Source of the DNA: Sisyra terminalis
Lineage: Eukaryota; Arthropoda; Insecta; Neuroptera; Sisyridae
Length of the DNA stretch: 64,000 nt
Direction of reading: 5' to 3'
NCBI GenBank assembly: GCA_958496175.1
Contig: OY292275.1
Location: 27,939,001-28,003,000, forward strand
Part shown: one piece after another, positions 47,301 through 62,300 of the stretch
Layout: the number at the start of each line of letters is the position of its first letter
How positions within the stretch are numbered: the stretch's first letter is position 1
Made by a program: the position numbers and the translations under genes
The notes under the pieces: generated by a model
What the model was told of the DNA's origin: nothing
The model's input: the letters and a program-made list of their open reading frames with translations, nothing else
Databases searched by the model: none

Positions 47301-50300
47301 TTGGGGGAACTGCAAGTACACATTAATCACATGGTGGTTGGTTGCGGTTTACCTGGGCCAATGGGATATTACTGTGCATAAAAAAAACTTATAGCATTTC
47401 TTAATATAAAATAACATTAGTGCTGGGAACCTTGTGGGGAATGCAACACTGAAAATAAATCTAAACGATATTGATGCCATGGTGCATTGAAACCGAAAAA
47501 TGATATTAACAATTAAGGTGTGATAAGAAAATAATAGTGTCCGACCGAACTTCAGGTTTCGGTTTTGGGCTAGTTTCGACCAAAAACCGAGTTTCGGCTG
47601 TCGTCAAGCCGAAACTACGGTCGAAACCAAAACTGAATTCGTGAGATAAAAATGTTAAAAAGATATTGTTTTTTACTTATTATTTGATTCTTCATTTATG
47701 AATACAGATATCTATCATTAATATTTTGTTAAATATTTCTTTTCAGTTCGAAAGCAAACTGATAATAGTTAAGATCATAATTATTTTGTTTTTGACATAT
47801 AAGAAAGAGTACTTTTTATTTTGTGTACCTAAACATATTAGGTAAAAAGTAATTTTGTTTGGTAACTTTTTTAATTATTTTATGTTATTCGTAACTATTA
47901 TTAAAAAGAAATATTAGGTGTCTTTCTTGCAAAGAAACCCCTTACTTCAGCATAAATAATTTATTTGAAATTAGAAATGATAATATATTATGTTAATGAT
48001 TATCGCAAATATTAGGGACAAAATAATTAATAAATAACTATAGGTAAAGTAACGACATCAATTATGATTAACTTTTTTTCTACCGAAAGATGACCTTATA
48101 TGGAAGTTTTGGCCGAAACTGAGACTGATGCCGAAATTCGGTTTCGGTTTCAGCCGTAAAAACTAGTTTCGGTTGGACACTAGAAAATAATAACATTTGG
48201 ATAGAAAAAAAATGAAGAAAGCACGTTTAAAAAAAATAACAAAAATAAAGTTTGAAAATATTTATAAGAAATAAATAACAAAAATATTACATTTATTGGA
48301 TATAATATGGACGAAAAGGATAAGTGTAGGCTGTCACCATATGATGTACTAAGAGAGGCAAAAGAGAATAGTAAAAATGATTTTTGTTCCCGAAAATTGA
48401 TTCATGGCGGCCGTTGGTATCCGTTTGCAGTAGAATCTGCTCAATGTTTATTATTTTAAAAATTAAAATTAACAACGCATACCAATCACTGTTACTTCTC
48501 CACTTCGTCGTGCGCTATGACCCTGTTTATTACGAGCCCAGCAAGTATATACTCCCGAATCTGCCTTTTTTTGTACTGGGCTAACTTGTAGTGTACCATC
48601 TGGAAGAACTTTCTGGCGTAGATCGTCTGGTAATTCACGACCAGCTCGTTCCCAACGTATTTCTTCGATCGGATAACCAGCTACAGGACACTTTAATGTT
48701 AAAGTCTCACCAGCGACGGCAGTTACTTTGGGTATCAAACGAATATAAGGCATTCCTACAAAAAGCATATGTTGTAAAACATTTTTCTAACTGGGGATAA
48801 CAAATACCATAAACGTTTAATCTTGCTGAATGACTTGTACGACCAGCACGATTTTCAGCCGTGCAAGAATATTCTCCACCATCTTCCACCATCACATGAC
48901 TAATATTAACATGACTAATTACATCACCATGAACAGTAACATATTGGCCGATAACAAATCTACCATTAGATGGCAGAGAAAATCCATCTAATGTCCAAGA
49001 TATTTGAGGTGTTGGATTACCAGTGGCACTACATTTTAACGAAACAGCTGGGCCGGGTTGAAGAGTTTGTTCTATAAAACTATATAGTAATACAGGAGGG
49101 GCATCTGAAAAAAAGTTTTCAAATTATCTCCATTTAGTTTTTGAACTCAAGTAGTTTTCACCAAGAGAAATTATTTGATATAAATTGACGAGTCTATTTC
49201 ATCAAATGTTACAAGAGAAAATTTAGCAGTAACCATCTAGCTAACCAATTTCCTTTATAGAACATCAGAGAAACTTTTGTTGGACTTAAATCAAGGAATT
49301 ATCATTTGAGGAAGCAAAACTTTCGTATAAGTTTCCGAAAGTTTTGACCGAACGACTTATAGAGCAACTACGGTGTTCATAAACTTTTCCACCAAGTTAC
49401 AGTATTATTTACTCAAAATCAACTTATCTCTCTTTTATTTATTAAATTTTATTGTAAATTGAGAGTGAATGTGTTATAATTGCAGTAAGATACAAAAGCT
49501 AAATAACGAAAAGCTCAAGTTTAATTACAAATTTAATTAGTTGATATATAAATAAGTTATCTTACCTCCAAGTTGAAGTTCTGCAGCCGCTTGAGCAGTG
49601 TCTCCCTCAGCTCGTCGAACTATGCATTGATACATTCCTCGATCTTCCCGTCCTACTCCATTCACTACAAGCGTTTCAGTGGATGTTCGTCCTGTACTTG
49701 GTAATTGTCTCCCGTCTTTATACCAAGTTACCAAATGTGGCCCTCCACCATGGGATGAAATCATACATCTAGACACATGATAACAATTTAATTTGAGTCA
49801 GTTTTGGTAATATGTCGTTATAAGTTACCGAAATTCAGCACTACCACCCATGTGTATACTTAATAAGGGAGGTACAATTTCGACATGTATCGGAGTTGAC
49901 ACTTGCAAACGTAATTCAGCACTAGCTTCTCCTCCAGCGTTTGATGCAGAGCAACGATAAACTCCTCCATCTTCTGGTGTCACAGCTTCGATTGCTAATA
50001 CAGGACCAAGTTGACGAATACGAGGACCTGGTAAAACTAATGCCGGTTCAACTCCACTGTGAGTGTACCATCTGAAAAAATTAATGAAATGATATATACC
50101 AGGAGAGAGTAAACTTAATACTGGTATAATCAACAATAATTTTTCTTATTTATTTGCGATTGACTTCGAAAAATAACTTAAGTTAAAAACAAATACAAAT
50201 TTAAAGAGAGAATACATAGAAGGAAGTATTAGAAGCTCTATTTGGGAATCAGTAATATCCGTTGTAGAACAAATTCGTGTTTGATTTTAAATTGAAGTTT

Positions 50301-53300
50301 GATTGTCTGCTAAATTTTTAGAATACATTTTCAATAAAAAGATTTGAAATTTACCTAAAAAAATGGTTTAAAATGCCTGCGATTGACCGGTAGATCCCGA
50401 TCGATCGTTTTCCCACATTTGATATATACTGTTACTGGTTACTAGAATAAAGCTTTTAAAAAGACATGTTTTTATGTTTAATGAGTTTATAAGACAATGA
50501 CGAAAGGATTTACATTTTTCCTATAAAATTCATAGTCTAAAGTAAGAAACTATGCTTTTCTCAATCCAATAATAAATCAATTAACCGAAAAAGGTTCAAA
50601 GCATGCGATAAATTATTAGCATTAGAATTTAAGATTTTGTCTTAGTTTTCTTAAAGCTCCTATTAAATAATGTTATGAGTTTATTGAATTAGATTTGGAA
50701 AACACAGATTACAAATAGAGAAAATTTTAATTTAATTATTTCTTATTACATTATGTGATTAAAAGAAAATACCACATGTTTTTTTCAAAACTGGTGAGTT
50801 TAGTTAAATACCGAATGTTAATTGAAACAAGTAATTATTTCCGTAATATTTAAAATATACATAGCTTAATAAAGAGCTTGAGAATGAGTTCGGATATTTT
50901 ACACCAAATAAGTTTTACCGCGTAAAGCTTGAAAAAGATTTCAATCCATTATATAACCAAAGTATATGCTTATTTAACGTCCCAGTATCTATTAAATGAT
51001 AAAGTTAATTTTCCTCTAAACATATTAAACTTGTATCACATATGTAATGTACGTATACTTCCTGTTCTACATTTATATTAAATTCCTTTTTAATGCTACA
51101 AAATAATATTTATTTTTTTTAAAAAAGGAATCATTTAAGTTCCGGTCAATTAAGGTCCAACGGTGAAATTATTTTAGCCTTTCACTTTTCTCAGCTTTAA
51201 CCATTCCTTTTAGTATAGAAACAAAGAAAAAATGCAAAACTTGAGGTTTTTTGATTTTCATACATTCATTTTTATTTATTATTTCGTTAATTTGAAATTG
51301 ATTAAATTTGATTTTTTTTCAAATCAAATTTTTAATCCTTCTTAGGGCTGTAAGAAAAAGCATATAATAGAAAATTTTAAGTTCTTTGCTACTGCAATAC
51401 TCTACTTACACCTAAGATTCAATTTCATAAGTTTGAGCTTTTTTTCAAATTGTGATAAATCAACTTCTCGTTTAGGCTTACTTTATAGTGCAGCTATCCA
51501 TCCTATAACACGGTAGATAAGTTCCAAAAAAATCCCGTGTTATGTAAAACCGTGTTGTAAGAGATATAGAGTCAGTACAAAAAGGGGGGATACGTTCCAA
51601 AAACTGATTAAATAATGAACCGAGAACGTTTTTTGAATGGAAAGATAGCTTTTCACTTTTAGAACTTTGTTGTTCATTTAAAGTTCTTGCATCTACTACA
51701 CTCATTGGTCGCTGGTTTTTACCAGGTCTTTGCAAATTTCTTAGTATAGACATAGACATTTTTACAGCCTCCTTTTGATTTTTTTTTTCAGTAAAAGGGC
51801 CTGCTTAAAAATAACTCGAGATTTTCAGTTAAGTTTAAGCCTTCCTGTATTTTTTTTTAATTTTTAAGTTATTAGCTGCACAATTTTCATTCATGCTAGT
51901 GTCATCAGAATCGATTTGATCTTACGCTTCGGATGCTATTTCCACTACATCTTATCAATTTCTCACAATTTATCAATTTCTAGTGTTATACTAAATTTTC
52001 GATAATTATTTTTTTATAATTTATAAATTTATAATTCTCATTTTAGGACAAAACTGTGTTAAAGGATGTCGTATTGTAGGAGGAATTTCTCAATTTTTAA
52101 ACCGTGTTGTAGTGAAACCGTGTTACAAGATACTACGTTGTGGGAGAGCTACAGCTGTACTACGGAATATCTGAACATCTTTCATAGTTATGCAACGGGT
52201 AATTTAAGTTTAATTGTTTAAATATAAACAAAGTATTTATTTATCAATTAGTACAACAGAATAGGTGGTTTCATTTTTTTAATCTTTATCGTTTAAAATT
52301 TTAATATTTTTAATGTGTAATCATCAATCATTTATTATATATTTTACCACTACTCTAATAATTACAATATGATTTTTTTCTTATATAAAATTGCTAGAAG
52401 ACTTATAACAAGATACTACTGAAGAAAACAAGATTTAATGTGATTATTTTAATGAATTCAAAAAGATAGAAAAGCGTTTTACGACACGTATCGTAATATC
52501 AATAAGGCACTTATTTAAAACGCTAGTAACAAACGCACGGTACAATGATGGTTCATTTGATTCTTTGATAATGATGAGAACCTGAACAATGACCAAACAT
52601 TATTCGAGCATTTGATGTTATTACTATTAATTGCAAATCCTGATTCTAGTCTATCTGCCGATTAGCTGATTTAAAATGAAAATAAAATAATTCGACAAGC
52701 AAGAGCTGCATAAATTGAACGAAAATCAAGAAGTCATTTGATCTTTGTCAGAACAAAAACGAACATTTTCTTGAACTTATTTAATCGTATAGAAATTATT
52801 TAGGGACAAAAACGATGTATAATTTCTACGTTTGTCGGAAGTTAGAATTAATTAAACTCGAATTTTATCACATTTACTTACATATATATTAATTATTACA
52901 TAGGCCCAAAACTAAAAGCTTTCACTAAAAATTTGCGTCAAGGTACTCAAGTTCGCATTGAACTATTTCCCTAAGTTGAATCTCTTTTCTATTTTTTTAC
53001 AGTGGAGGGAAATCTTTTCGGGGGTCCCCATTTGTTTATGAGAAGTACCTACATATAAGATTCCTTGAATCAAGCGTATCTTGTATCAATCAGTGCCAAT
53101 GTTCCAATAATGAAAATACCGATATTTTGATGGTGAATACCGGTATTAATACTTAAGAAAATTTGGGCGGTACCCCGATTTTCGGTATATCAATATACCC
53201 GCATTGCATTCCTTAGTTAGAATTTAATGAATTTATTTTGGTTAGTGAAATTTTACCCAAAAAGTTTTTATCATTTACAGCTTACATGTAAAAACTATAT

Positions 53301-56300
53301 TTTCTTTTGCTTCAAATTATACTTATTGAAATTGAAAACCAAATTATCAATGCAATTATTAATGTTTTATTTAGTAAATTGTTAATTATTGATCTTTTAA
53401 GAAGATGATTCGATAGTATTGTGAATTTAAATCATTTAAGAGTTATAACAATGAGGTTGGAGTGAGACGAAAGACGTTCCGTAATTTTTTCCGAGTGATT
53501 CTAATTTGGGATAGAAAGAGATGGAAAAAGAGGGACCTTTCGAGAACTATCTAGAACAATCCAAAAAGGGCAAATTGGTATATAAAAGACGATTGACAAT
53601 GAACATGACCGTTGACAATGAACAAGTTACCAGTTACAGTAAAGCAGTGACCAGTTAAAATTTAAAATAAATTGGCGATAACCGTTAATGTAATTGTTGT
53701 AAAATAAATAAGTAAGTATGAAGTGTGAAATAACTAACGCGTGGGTAATAAAATAAATAGTGTTATTAATATATGTACTGAAACACAAATCCAAATGAGC
53801 CCGTTAAAAGAAATTAGAGTAAAAACGTAACAATATTTGGAAAGTTTATTTTTTTTCTTACAAAAGTTAAGTAAAACCAATTTAATAATTTATCAGTTAA
53901 AGGTGGCTAGTAAATAGAGTTACTTTCATCTTTAAAATATTTAAATACATTATTGTATGCCTAGTAAAGCTTTGAAAATAAAAACAATGAAAGTTGCATG
54001 TATGTATAACAAACGAAACGAATTTAATGAATACGCAGAATGAATGAGGATACACGCGACAGATTTCAAACATGGATTATTTACTTTGACTCTAGGGAAG
54101 ACTATGACAACGTGTTTTTATGTAGAGTGGGCACGAAAGAATGAAAGAAAAGTTCTCCATCATTTCCTCACTTAAAATTGCAATACAGAAACGCGTTTCT
54201 GCTACGAGTATATTTAAAGCAAATGTATAGCTATGTAAATGTCCAGTTAGATGAAGAGATGGCGAGTCGTCGCACTGCAGATGGACATAAAACCAACACC
54301 ATTATTACTATACAAATCATTTTTATTACATTTGATACAGTCCATGATAATAACAGTTTCAGTTTATGGAAAATGGAACTCATTCTGAGTATAATTCATT
54401 CATTAAGCCAGCAAGGATGAGATGTAACTGTGAATTTTATTTTATAAATAAACAAAATAATAAACGGTACCTATATTCAGGAGATGGGCATCCCTGAGCG
54501 ACACACAACAAAGCAGCACCCTCATCCTGTGAAACATGCACAGTTCCTGTGTGCTCAACAATCACTGGTGAAACAATGCCTCGATGCTCTGAAATAAAAC
54601 GTTATAAATTAGTAAAAAACGTACATATACATTTAAATCAATGAATAGATATTTTTACGCTACACTCTTTGTATTTGTTTGTTTATCTTTTATCATTGTT
54701 TATATTCATTAACGTACGAATAGCACAATTAAAACTTAGTATGAAATATTAATGTTCGTACGCGGTAGCAAATGAAATGTGTCCCTCGCGGTGCTATAAT
54801 AAATTTATTTGACGCGTATTCACTTCAAACAAAAACAGTAGAGTTCTTGTTTCTTGCTGTGAATATTCTCATAGGAATGTGACAGTGGTAAGCACTGCCA
54901 CAAATAGATGTATAATACAGAAAATGAAAACTACTACCGGTGTACAAATTTCTATTCTTACTATGAAACATACATATAATGTTTAGTGTTGTCTACACTT
55001 AACGTGGTTCTTTATGCAATGTACAACATATTGTACTCGTAGTTATGAATACATATTTGCTAACGTATGGTTATTGTACATCCGTGGTGTTAACTTCTTC
55101 CCAAGGTGTTAAAATAAGAATCTTAGAAAACAACTAAAATGAATGAATAAATAATTAGTAAGTAAACTTTTAATGAAAATTTGTTAATCATGATACAAAA
55201 AGATTTCAAATTCAACGTCTGTAATCTTACTTCTTTTAACATTCTAAATCCTCCTGAAGTTTTCCTTCTTGTTAAAAATAAAATTGAAGGCATTATGAAA
55301 TTTTTATTGCAATCTCTCAAGTAATCAATGTAATAAATTTTGGTTAGTAATAATAAATAATAAAATATTCTATTAATTTATTTTAATGTGTTAAGTAATT
55401 AAATGTACCAATTAAAAAGTAAGTCATCCACTTCTTAGTATTAAAAATTTATTAGAGTACTTTTAATTATACTTCTTACCACGATAAATAAGTTCTGTAT
55501 AAGTATACGAGAATGATTGTGAAAAAAACGTTCATGTGGGAGAGCTACATAAACAACTCCTGTTTAGGTTTTTGTAGTTAATGATACTATTCTAGTCTTT
55601 TGAGAATATAAATGGATTTTATTCAACGAATTTTTCTGGTTACAAAAATATCCAAAAACAGTGATACACATAAAATGCCAATTTTTTTCCCAAATCATTT
55701 ATTCAATTTTGATAAATCTTGATAGTTTTGGTGGTAATTCATCGTGAACTTGGTATTGAAACAATAAAAAAAATTGAAGAGTTTTAAATAAATAGAAATA
55801 ATGCGATAGACTACAAGATTTGACAATAGCATATTTTTTCGGCACTTTTGTGTCGATCCATTTCAAATCGTCCAATGTATATAAAAATTGTTGTTTAATA
55901 TCTTATATTTTCCTTAAATTTTTTATGTTCCTTATAAGTTGACGGTTACAAAAAACTATTGCAAAAATAATAAGCAATAGTTTTTTCTGGCAGCCATTTT
56001 TAAAATGGTGGTTGGACAAATTTTGATGAAATAGGTGGCTGCGAAAAAGTTATTCTTAAAAATGTCAGAATAATTCAAAAATCATTATTTTTTAATTGTT
56101 TTTTTTTTGACTGTCTACCAAGTCTTCCTGGTAAGGAACTCATAAAGGAATCAGAAAAATAAAAAATGTTGAGCAACATTACCTGGGCTGGAATGGATTT
56201 GGATTGACCCTTTTTCTCCTCTCTCTACTTTGCGATTGAGCTGATATTTATTTTGATATTTATTTCCTTGTCAAAATTTAAAAAAATACAAATTGCTAGA

Positions 56301-59300
56301 GTATTTATTTGAATGAATTATATGGATCTCAAGAAAAATGGACATCTGTCCAAAAAAAATATACGGTTTCGAGTAAAATGTTTCAAACTTCTTTATGTAT
56401 CTAATTATTTTTTATTAATTGATGTTTTCTTATTTTATATAACACCATTTCTTTTTCTTTTCTTAGTTATACATTATTGAATTTATTTCCAAAGTTATAA
56501 AAAATTTATCAGTAAAAAGAAAAATCCTTTTTTTTTTCAAAGACTAGAATATTATATCCTAATTTTTAGTTTTCGATGTTTCCAATTTAAACTACTTTCG
56601 AACCAACTAAAAACTTCAAACTAAAGACAATATAAAATATTGACAAATTTAAAACGCAAGAAAAAAATTATATATTTTGTTTTTTAATACATTTAAAAAT
56701 ATCAATAGGAAGATCAACATACAAAGTCTACTAGTGGCCAAGTGCTCTAGGTGGTCTTTCTAAAACCGAAAGGTGCTTGATTCGATTCTCATATACCATA
56801 GAGTAATTTTTCAATGTTTCTCGATAAAGTAATGATTAATTACAACAATAAAGAAAATTTGAAAATTTTTTAAAGGTAGTTTTGTTGTAGACAGCATTTT
56901 AATTTAATAAAATAGTACACCTAATATAAACGTAGTTACAACAATCGAGACAATAATAGTGTAACATGAAGTAAAATTAATAATCTTGAGATCTTTGTTG
57001 ACATTCGCCATACTATATATCCCCAAAAAAACAAACGATTGATTGAGCAACGTTAGTAACAATAGAAAAAATATATGTAAACTTGTCAAAGAAATCGCAA
57101 GTATGAAAAAAAAGCTAAAGATGATCCAATCTGATATTTAAGTACCTACAGTGGTATCAAAAATCAAATATTAGGATATTAAAATATTGTTCTCATGGGG
57201 TTTAACAAACTTATTAAAAAAATGAATTACAAATATTTTTTTTTTTGAATTAAACAATTTTCAATTACTTAGAGTGCATTGTATATGGATCCGTAAAGTA
57301 TTTATTCCAACACACTGTGTTTGAAAAATTCAATTTAATACTGCATTATTTTATTTTTGTTTTCGGAATAGGAAGGTGTTTTTATTATTTGTTTTTACTA
57401 ATAGTTTATGAATTTGTACATATAGGTACTTAAATAATGTAGCCCTCAAGAAAATGTTGGTACTTTTAAAATTGAGAACTGTTTTTCTGTTTGGCTATGA
57501 AGATAATAAAAATCACTTAAGTAAGCAAAACTAACTTATTTTATACTTTTACTAACTCTATACTCTTCCTCATTCATAATTTCAAACATCTATTTTCCTT
57601 TGGGAAAATAGTATAGTACTCATAAGATGGAGTGATTCGTGTGTTATATAAATTAACATTGTAGCATACATTGTAGTGTAGTATAGATAGTGAAAATCTC
57701 TTTCCCCAAAATGAACGCCACCTTGGTAGTCTATGATATAGACATGGTTCATACAAAACTACTGTACTACCACCGTTCTTTAGCCTTAATTAAGGACGTA
57801 TTGTTTCAAGGCTTTATATTTAACACAGTACACAGATTCAAATAAGGTCTTCGTGTGTCTACTTTCAGTATCATATATTTTTGTAATTACACAAATACCT
57901 ATTATGAAAAATTAGTGTAAAGCAGGGAAAACTTTTATGAAAGAGCGCTTGAAAACTATTTTTATGAAAGTAAAAAAAACTTGATTAAACATAAAAAAGC
58001 TCTAGAACTCATATGAAAGAAAATACAAGCGTAGTTGTAAAATAAGTAATTAGAAATTTTTGTTTACAAATAGAAAATGGTTTTAAAACCAAAATGTCAT
58101 TAGTCTTTTTTATTTAATAAAGTATTGTGTAATAAATCAAGTTAAAGTTGCTTAATTACTTATTTTGCTTGATAAATCAAAACTAAGAAGTGAAGAAAAG
58201 GTTGTGAAAATCGTGGAAAGAAAGTAAGCATACAGTTTTCTTACCCGTAAGGCGTACGTTTGCTGGAGAACTAACAACCACCTGTCGACTTAGTCGATGC
58301 ATGGTACGACACCTGTATGAAGGAAACTGGTCACTGAACTCAAGATTATGAATAAGCAATTCCCCAGTCGGTAATTGATGATATTTTCCATCTGAAATGA
58401 TACAAAGTTTCAAAACAAATTTCAGTGTCAAAAAAATAATTTTTGATGCTTATTTGAAAAACTTTTTAAGTTTTTTTTTTACTTTTAATATTTAGCTCGT
58501 TATTTTAATTTGAAAAACAATTGATAATCAAAGACGTTATATTCTTAGAATGTTTATTCAACTGAAAACTTATTTGCGTGTATATGCTTTAAGTTTAAAG
58601 GCCATGGTTCACTAACTTGTCCTATTAAGTACCCTTCACCGTCCACCATTCCTATTCTGCTAGAGAATGTAATGTATCTAACCAACGTTCAATGCTATTT
58701 TCAAAGCTTTAATGGATATCCTGTTTTGAAAGTGTTAGAATTTAATTAAAAAAAGTATGTCTGTATTTTATAGCGCCGTTGTACGACTTTAATTTATGTT
58801 TATAACGATGATTTTCGTAAAAGTATTAAACGAAGTGAAAATAAAATTATTATTATTAAAACCATCAAAATTGTTTTTGTTCCGTTTAATTAAAATTTGC
58901 ATTAATTGCTTTGCGACTTTTGAAGAAAGTGTTGAAGTAATTTTATAAAAAAAAAAACTGTATATGTTAGGGAAAATTAAAAGCTGCTGTGAAAAATATG
59001 TCAAATATAAAATTTTATTTTTCTCTTATGTAAACGTTTATTTTGTTTTAAATTTCTTTGCAATTCGATATTACAATATTATGTAAGCCACGATATTTAA
59101 CCTTCCCCGTACATGATACCAAAACAAAAATTGATGAATTTCAATCATCACGTTTCTTTAGATCTCCCTTCCCTGGACTCCCTTTGTCACATCATATCAC
59201 ACTAAAGGACACTCTTTCTCCAATTAATTATTAGGAAAGTTCAATGTTACACCCGTTTTAAGCTAATATTATATATTGCAGTAGAGAACTTACAGATAAA

Positions 59301-62300
59301 TAGCAATTATCATTTCATTCCAACAAAGATAAAAGAAAAATTAAGTATTAGGTAAAAAAAGTTGGTATTCTTGGTATTTTAATTCTATGCATTTCGAAAT
59401 TGGAAAATATTTACAAAAGCTGTCAAAAGCCATTAAAATAAATGAATTTTTATCCATTTATTTAGGCTCAATAACATTTTGAACAGTTGATCGAGGATTA
59501 CAATATCATATAAAAGTTTAAAAAGCACCAAGAAATCAAAAGTGCTCACTCATCTTAAAACCAAGAAAAAGAGTAATTTGAGCTTTGTATAGAGAAAGTG
59601 CGAAATTTGTTTATGCATATGTCGAGGGTACTCTTCGAAATAACTGAAACTATTGGTAAAATGCTATGTGGTCCCCATTACCTTATACGGAATGAAAGGA
59701 TGGACTCTTACTCCGAAACTAGAAGACAAAATTACCGCACTTAAAACGTGGGTGTAACGCCGAATTTAAGTTATTTGAAGATTGCTTAGTGTTGAATAAG
59801 TACTAAATAGATAAATAGATTTAATACAAAATAACTCTTATAATTTCCGTGAAGAAGAGAAAGTTAATATCACCTCCACTAGCGCATTAATCAAGTTAGA
59901 TTGAAGAAAGAAGAGTTCGGAAGTTGGAGTTTGGCAAAAGCACGGCAAAACTATTCCGCGCTGCGATATCAAAAGTCAAAATAGCAATGAAAATCGCCAA
60001 TTGCTAACGTTGAAAGGGCACAAAAAGCAGGTTGAAAAAGTTCTTTCATTCTTTGTGTGTGTGTGTTTCAAAAGAACATAGAGATGGAATATTTCAGATG
60101 GACAATGACTATATCTATATTGTTACCCGCCTTAAATTTAAATGTATGTGCATGTGAGTGGGTATGTGGGTATTGTGTTTAGTGTCATGCTGTGTACTTT
60201 CCAAATCATGAAAATAAATATAGGGGAAGCGGTCAAACCGAAAAGATGAAAGGTGTTTCTTTGAGGATTTTTGATTTAAAAGAAAAAAGATAGATAATAC
60301 AAATTAGAGTCGAAAGTGTCATGATGAAAGAATCTGGAAATTCAAACCTTCTGGAGCATGTCTGAACCACTACAAAAGAAGTTGGCCGCAGGTTGAGAAC
60401 AATCAGTTATAGTTAGTGAATGAATCAGTCAACAATCAGTTATACATAGTTAATTTTTCAGCATTAAATCGGTTCTAAATCAATTATCAGTCTGTTGCAA
60501 GTTAAATAGTGGGATAAACAACTGTTGTAAATAAATTAATATGTGTGTTGTAAGAAAGAAATAAACGTTTGTGTAATAAAATAAATTTGCTATTGTTGTA
60601 CTTCACGAAACAATAATTTAAACGGACCAGTCATATATAAAAAAATAAAAAACGTAACATGTTATCCTTTAGGTATGAAAACCTGTAAAATATATAATTG
60701 CAAGGCAGGATTCTTTGGTTGTCCATTACAAATCTTATGATGTAATTAATGGTGTTAGGAAAATTCGATTGTATAGAATGAACATTTTGTATCGGTATTG
60801 AAAGGATTGGTAATTGTTTTGAAATCCTTTCTGTTATTTTACGAAATCACTGAAAGTTTGCAAAAAAATTGTGAGTATTCGCGGTATACAACAAATTAAA
60901 AACAATTTAAACGAAATCTGTGCTAACTCAACCATAAATCAAATAAGTCTAGATTAAAAGAAACCAATTCTTAAAAGCAGTGAAAGCTAAAAAGAACGAT
61001 GAAATTATTTATTGCAGATTATTGAGTGAGTGTGCAATGTACATTTTTGTGCAATTATTTATTAATTAAAAGTGGCATATACACTAAAATATAAAATAAG
61101 AAACGAATAAATCGATCCAGGTAAATCTTAAGCTCTTGAGTCTATTAGAAATTTGAAAGTTTGTACATACTCGTAGGTAAAATTAGTACCCTGCATTTTG
61201 TATTAAAAAAAGACATTTTAATTAGCAAATTGTGATCCTTTGTCCATAGAGTTAATGACAGAAGCTTTAAATAAGGTATACTAAATAAGGTATTAGGTAT
61301 ACTAGTGACCAACAAAGATACAGTTAATTTTCAATTTATGGAGTTGCATGGGTTTAATCGGGGGAAAAAACGGACTATTTTCAACAAATTTATTTCCACA
61401 CCAAAAATAAAATATTTTATTTAAACTTCTAATTATCTTAAACATACACATGTGATAAAGAATTTCTAAAATTTTTGTGGAAAAATATTAAAACTCCGTC
61501 GTCATTTCCGGTAACCCTTCGGAAAAAAGTGTGTCTGCGTTGACAGCAAAACTCATGACAGAATCATCCGGAGAGGAAAATATACGTGTTTTAGTTAAGA
61601 CCATAGTCTAGAACTTGGATGAAGGAAAAGGAAAAAAATAACTTACCTCGAAAAATGAAAGTTTAAAATTGAAGTAAGAAAGATTTTACCGTTAAGTATT
61701 TATTTTTCATAAAGTTGTTTTACATTGCAAAAACATTTTTGATGCCACGATGCCCAAACAAAATTTTGGTAATAAGTAAATATTTCAAAATGAAGATATT
61801 TTCAATTAAATTTAACACCTCAATTTCTTTAATACAGTTCGCATTTACATTGCATCCAATTTTAATAAAGGTGTTGAAATAAAACTGGCGCGCATTAAAT
61901 TGCAGACTATAAACGGGACCCCAAATTGCTTCACATTAATTTTACACTTTAAATATTATCTCAGTGATAGCAGATTAGATGTTTTAAACAAATTTTATTA
62001 CGAGTAGTCTAACACGCGAAAATTTCATCTCATCTCATTTTATATATAGAAAACCTGTATATTTTTATCAAAGAACAGTGATATGTCTAGGATGAATAGG
62101 ATTTATCAAACATATACTTTTTTATTAATCAAATAGCTATCTTCTGAATATGGTTTACCTATTCATGAGTGAAAATACTAGCTATATGTACAGTGAAAAT
62201 ACCAAAATGTACTTAAATATCTGTTTAAAAGTAACGATTTTTTTTTTGATTTTACATGAAAATAAAATATTTTTTGTTTAAAAAACGACTTTAAACAATA

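Larger units (their letters stand above)
50072..54470. other. Dscam2 intron between Ig3 halves
   Basis: 4.4 kb. I looked for an exon array at this Dscam1 exon-6-like position and saw none. It holds a pogo-like inverted-repeat element (51488-52160) and an LTR-like segment (about 53440-53837). Confidence 0.6.

Noticed and set aside
51478..51759. 93-codon minus-strand ORF in a Dscam2 intron
   Set aside because: Lies in the pogo-like inverted-repeat element and overlaps its terminal repeat. No Ig or transposase motif was recognised.
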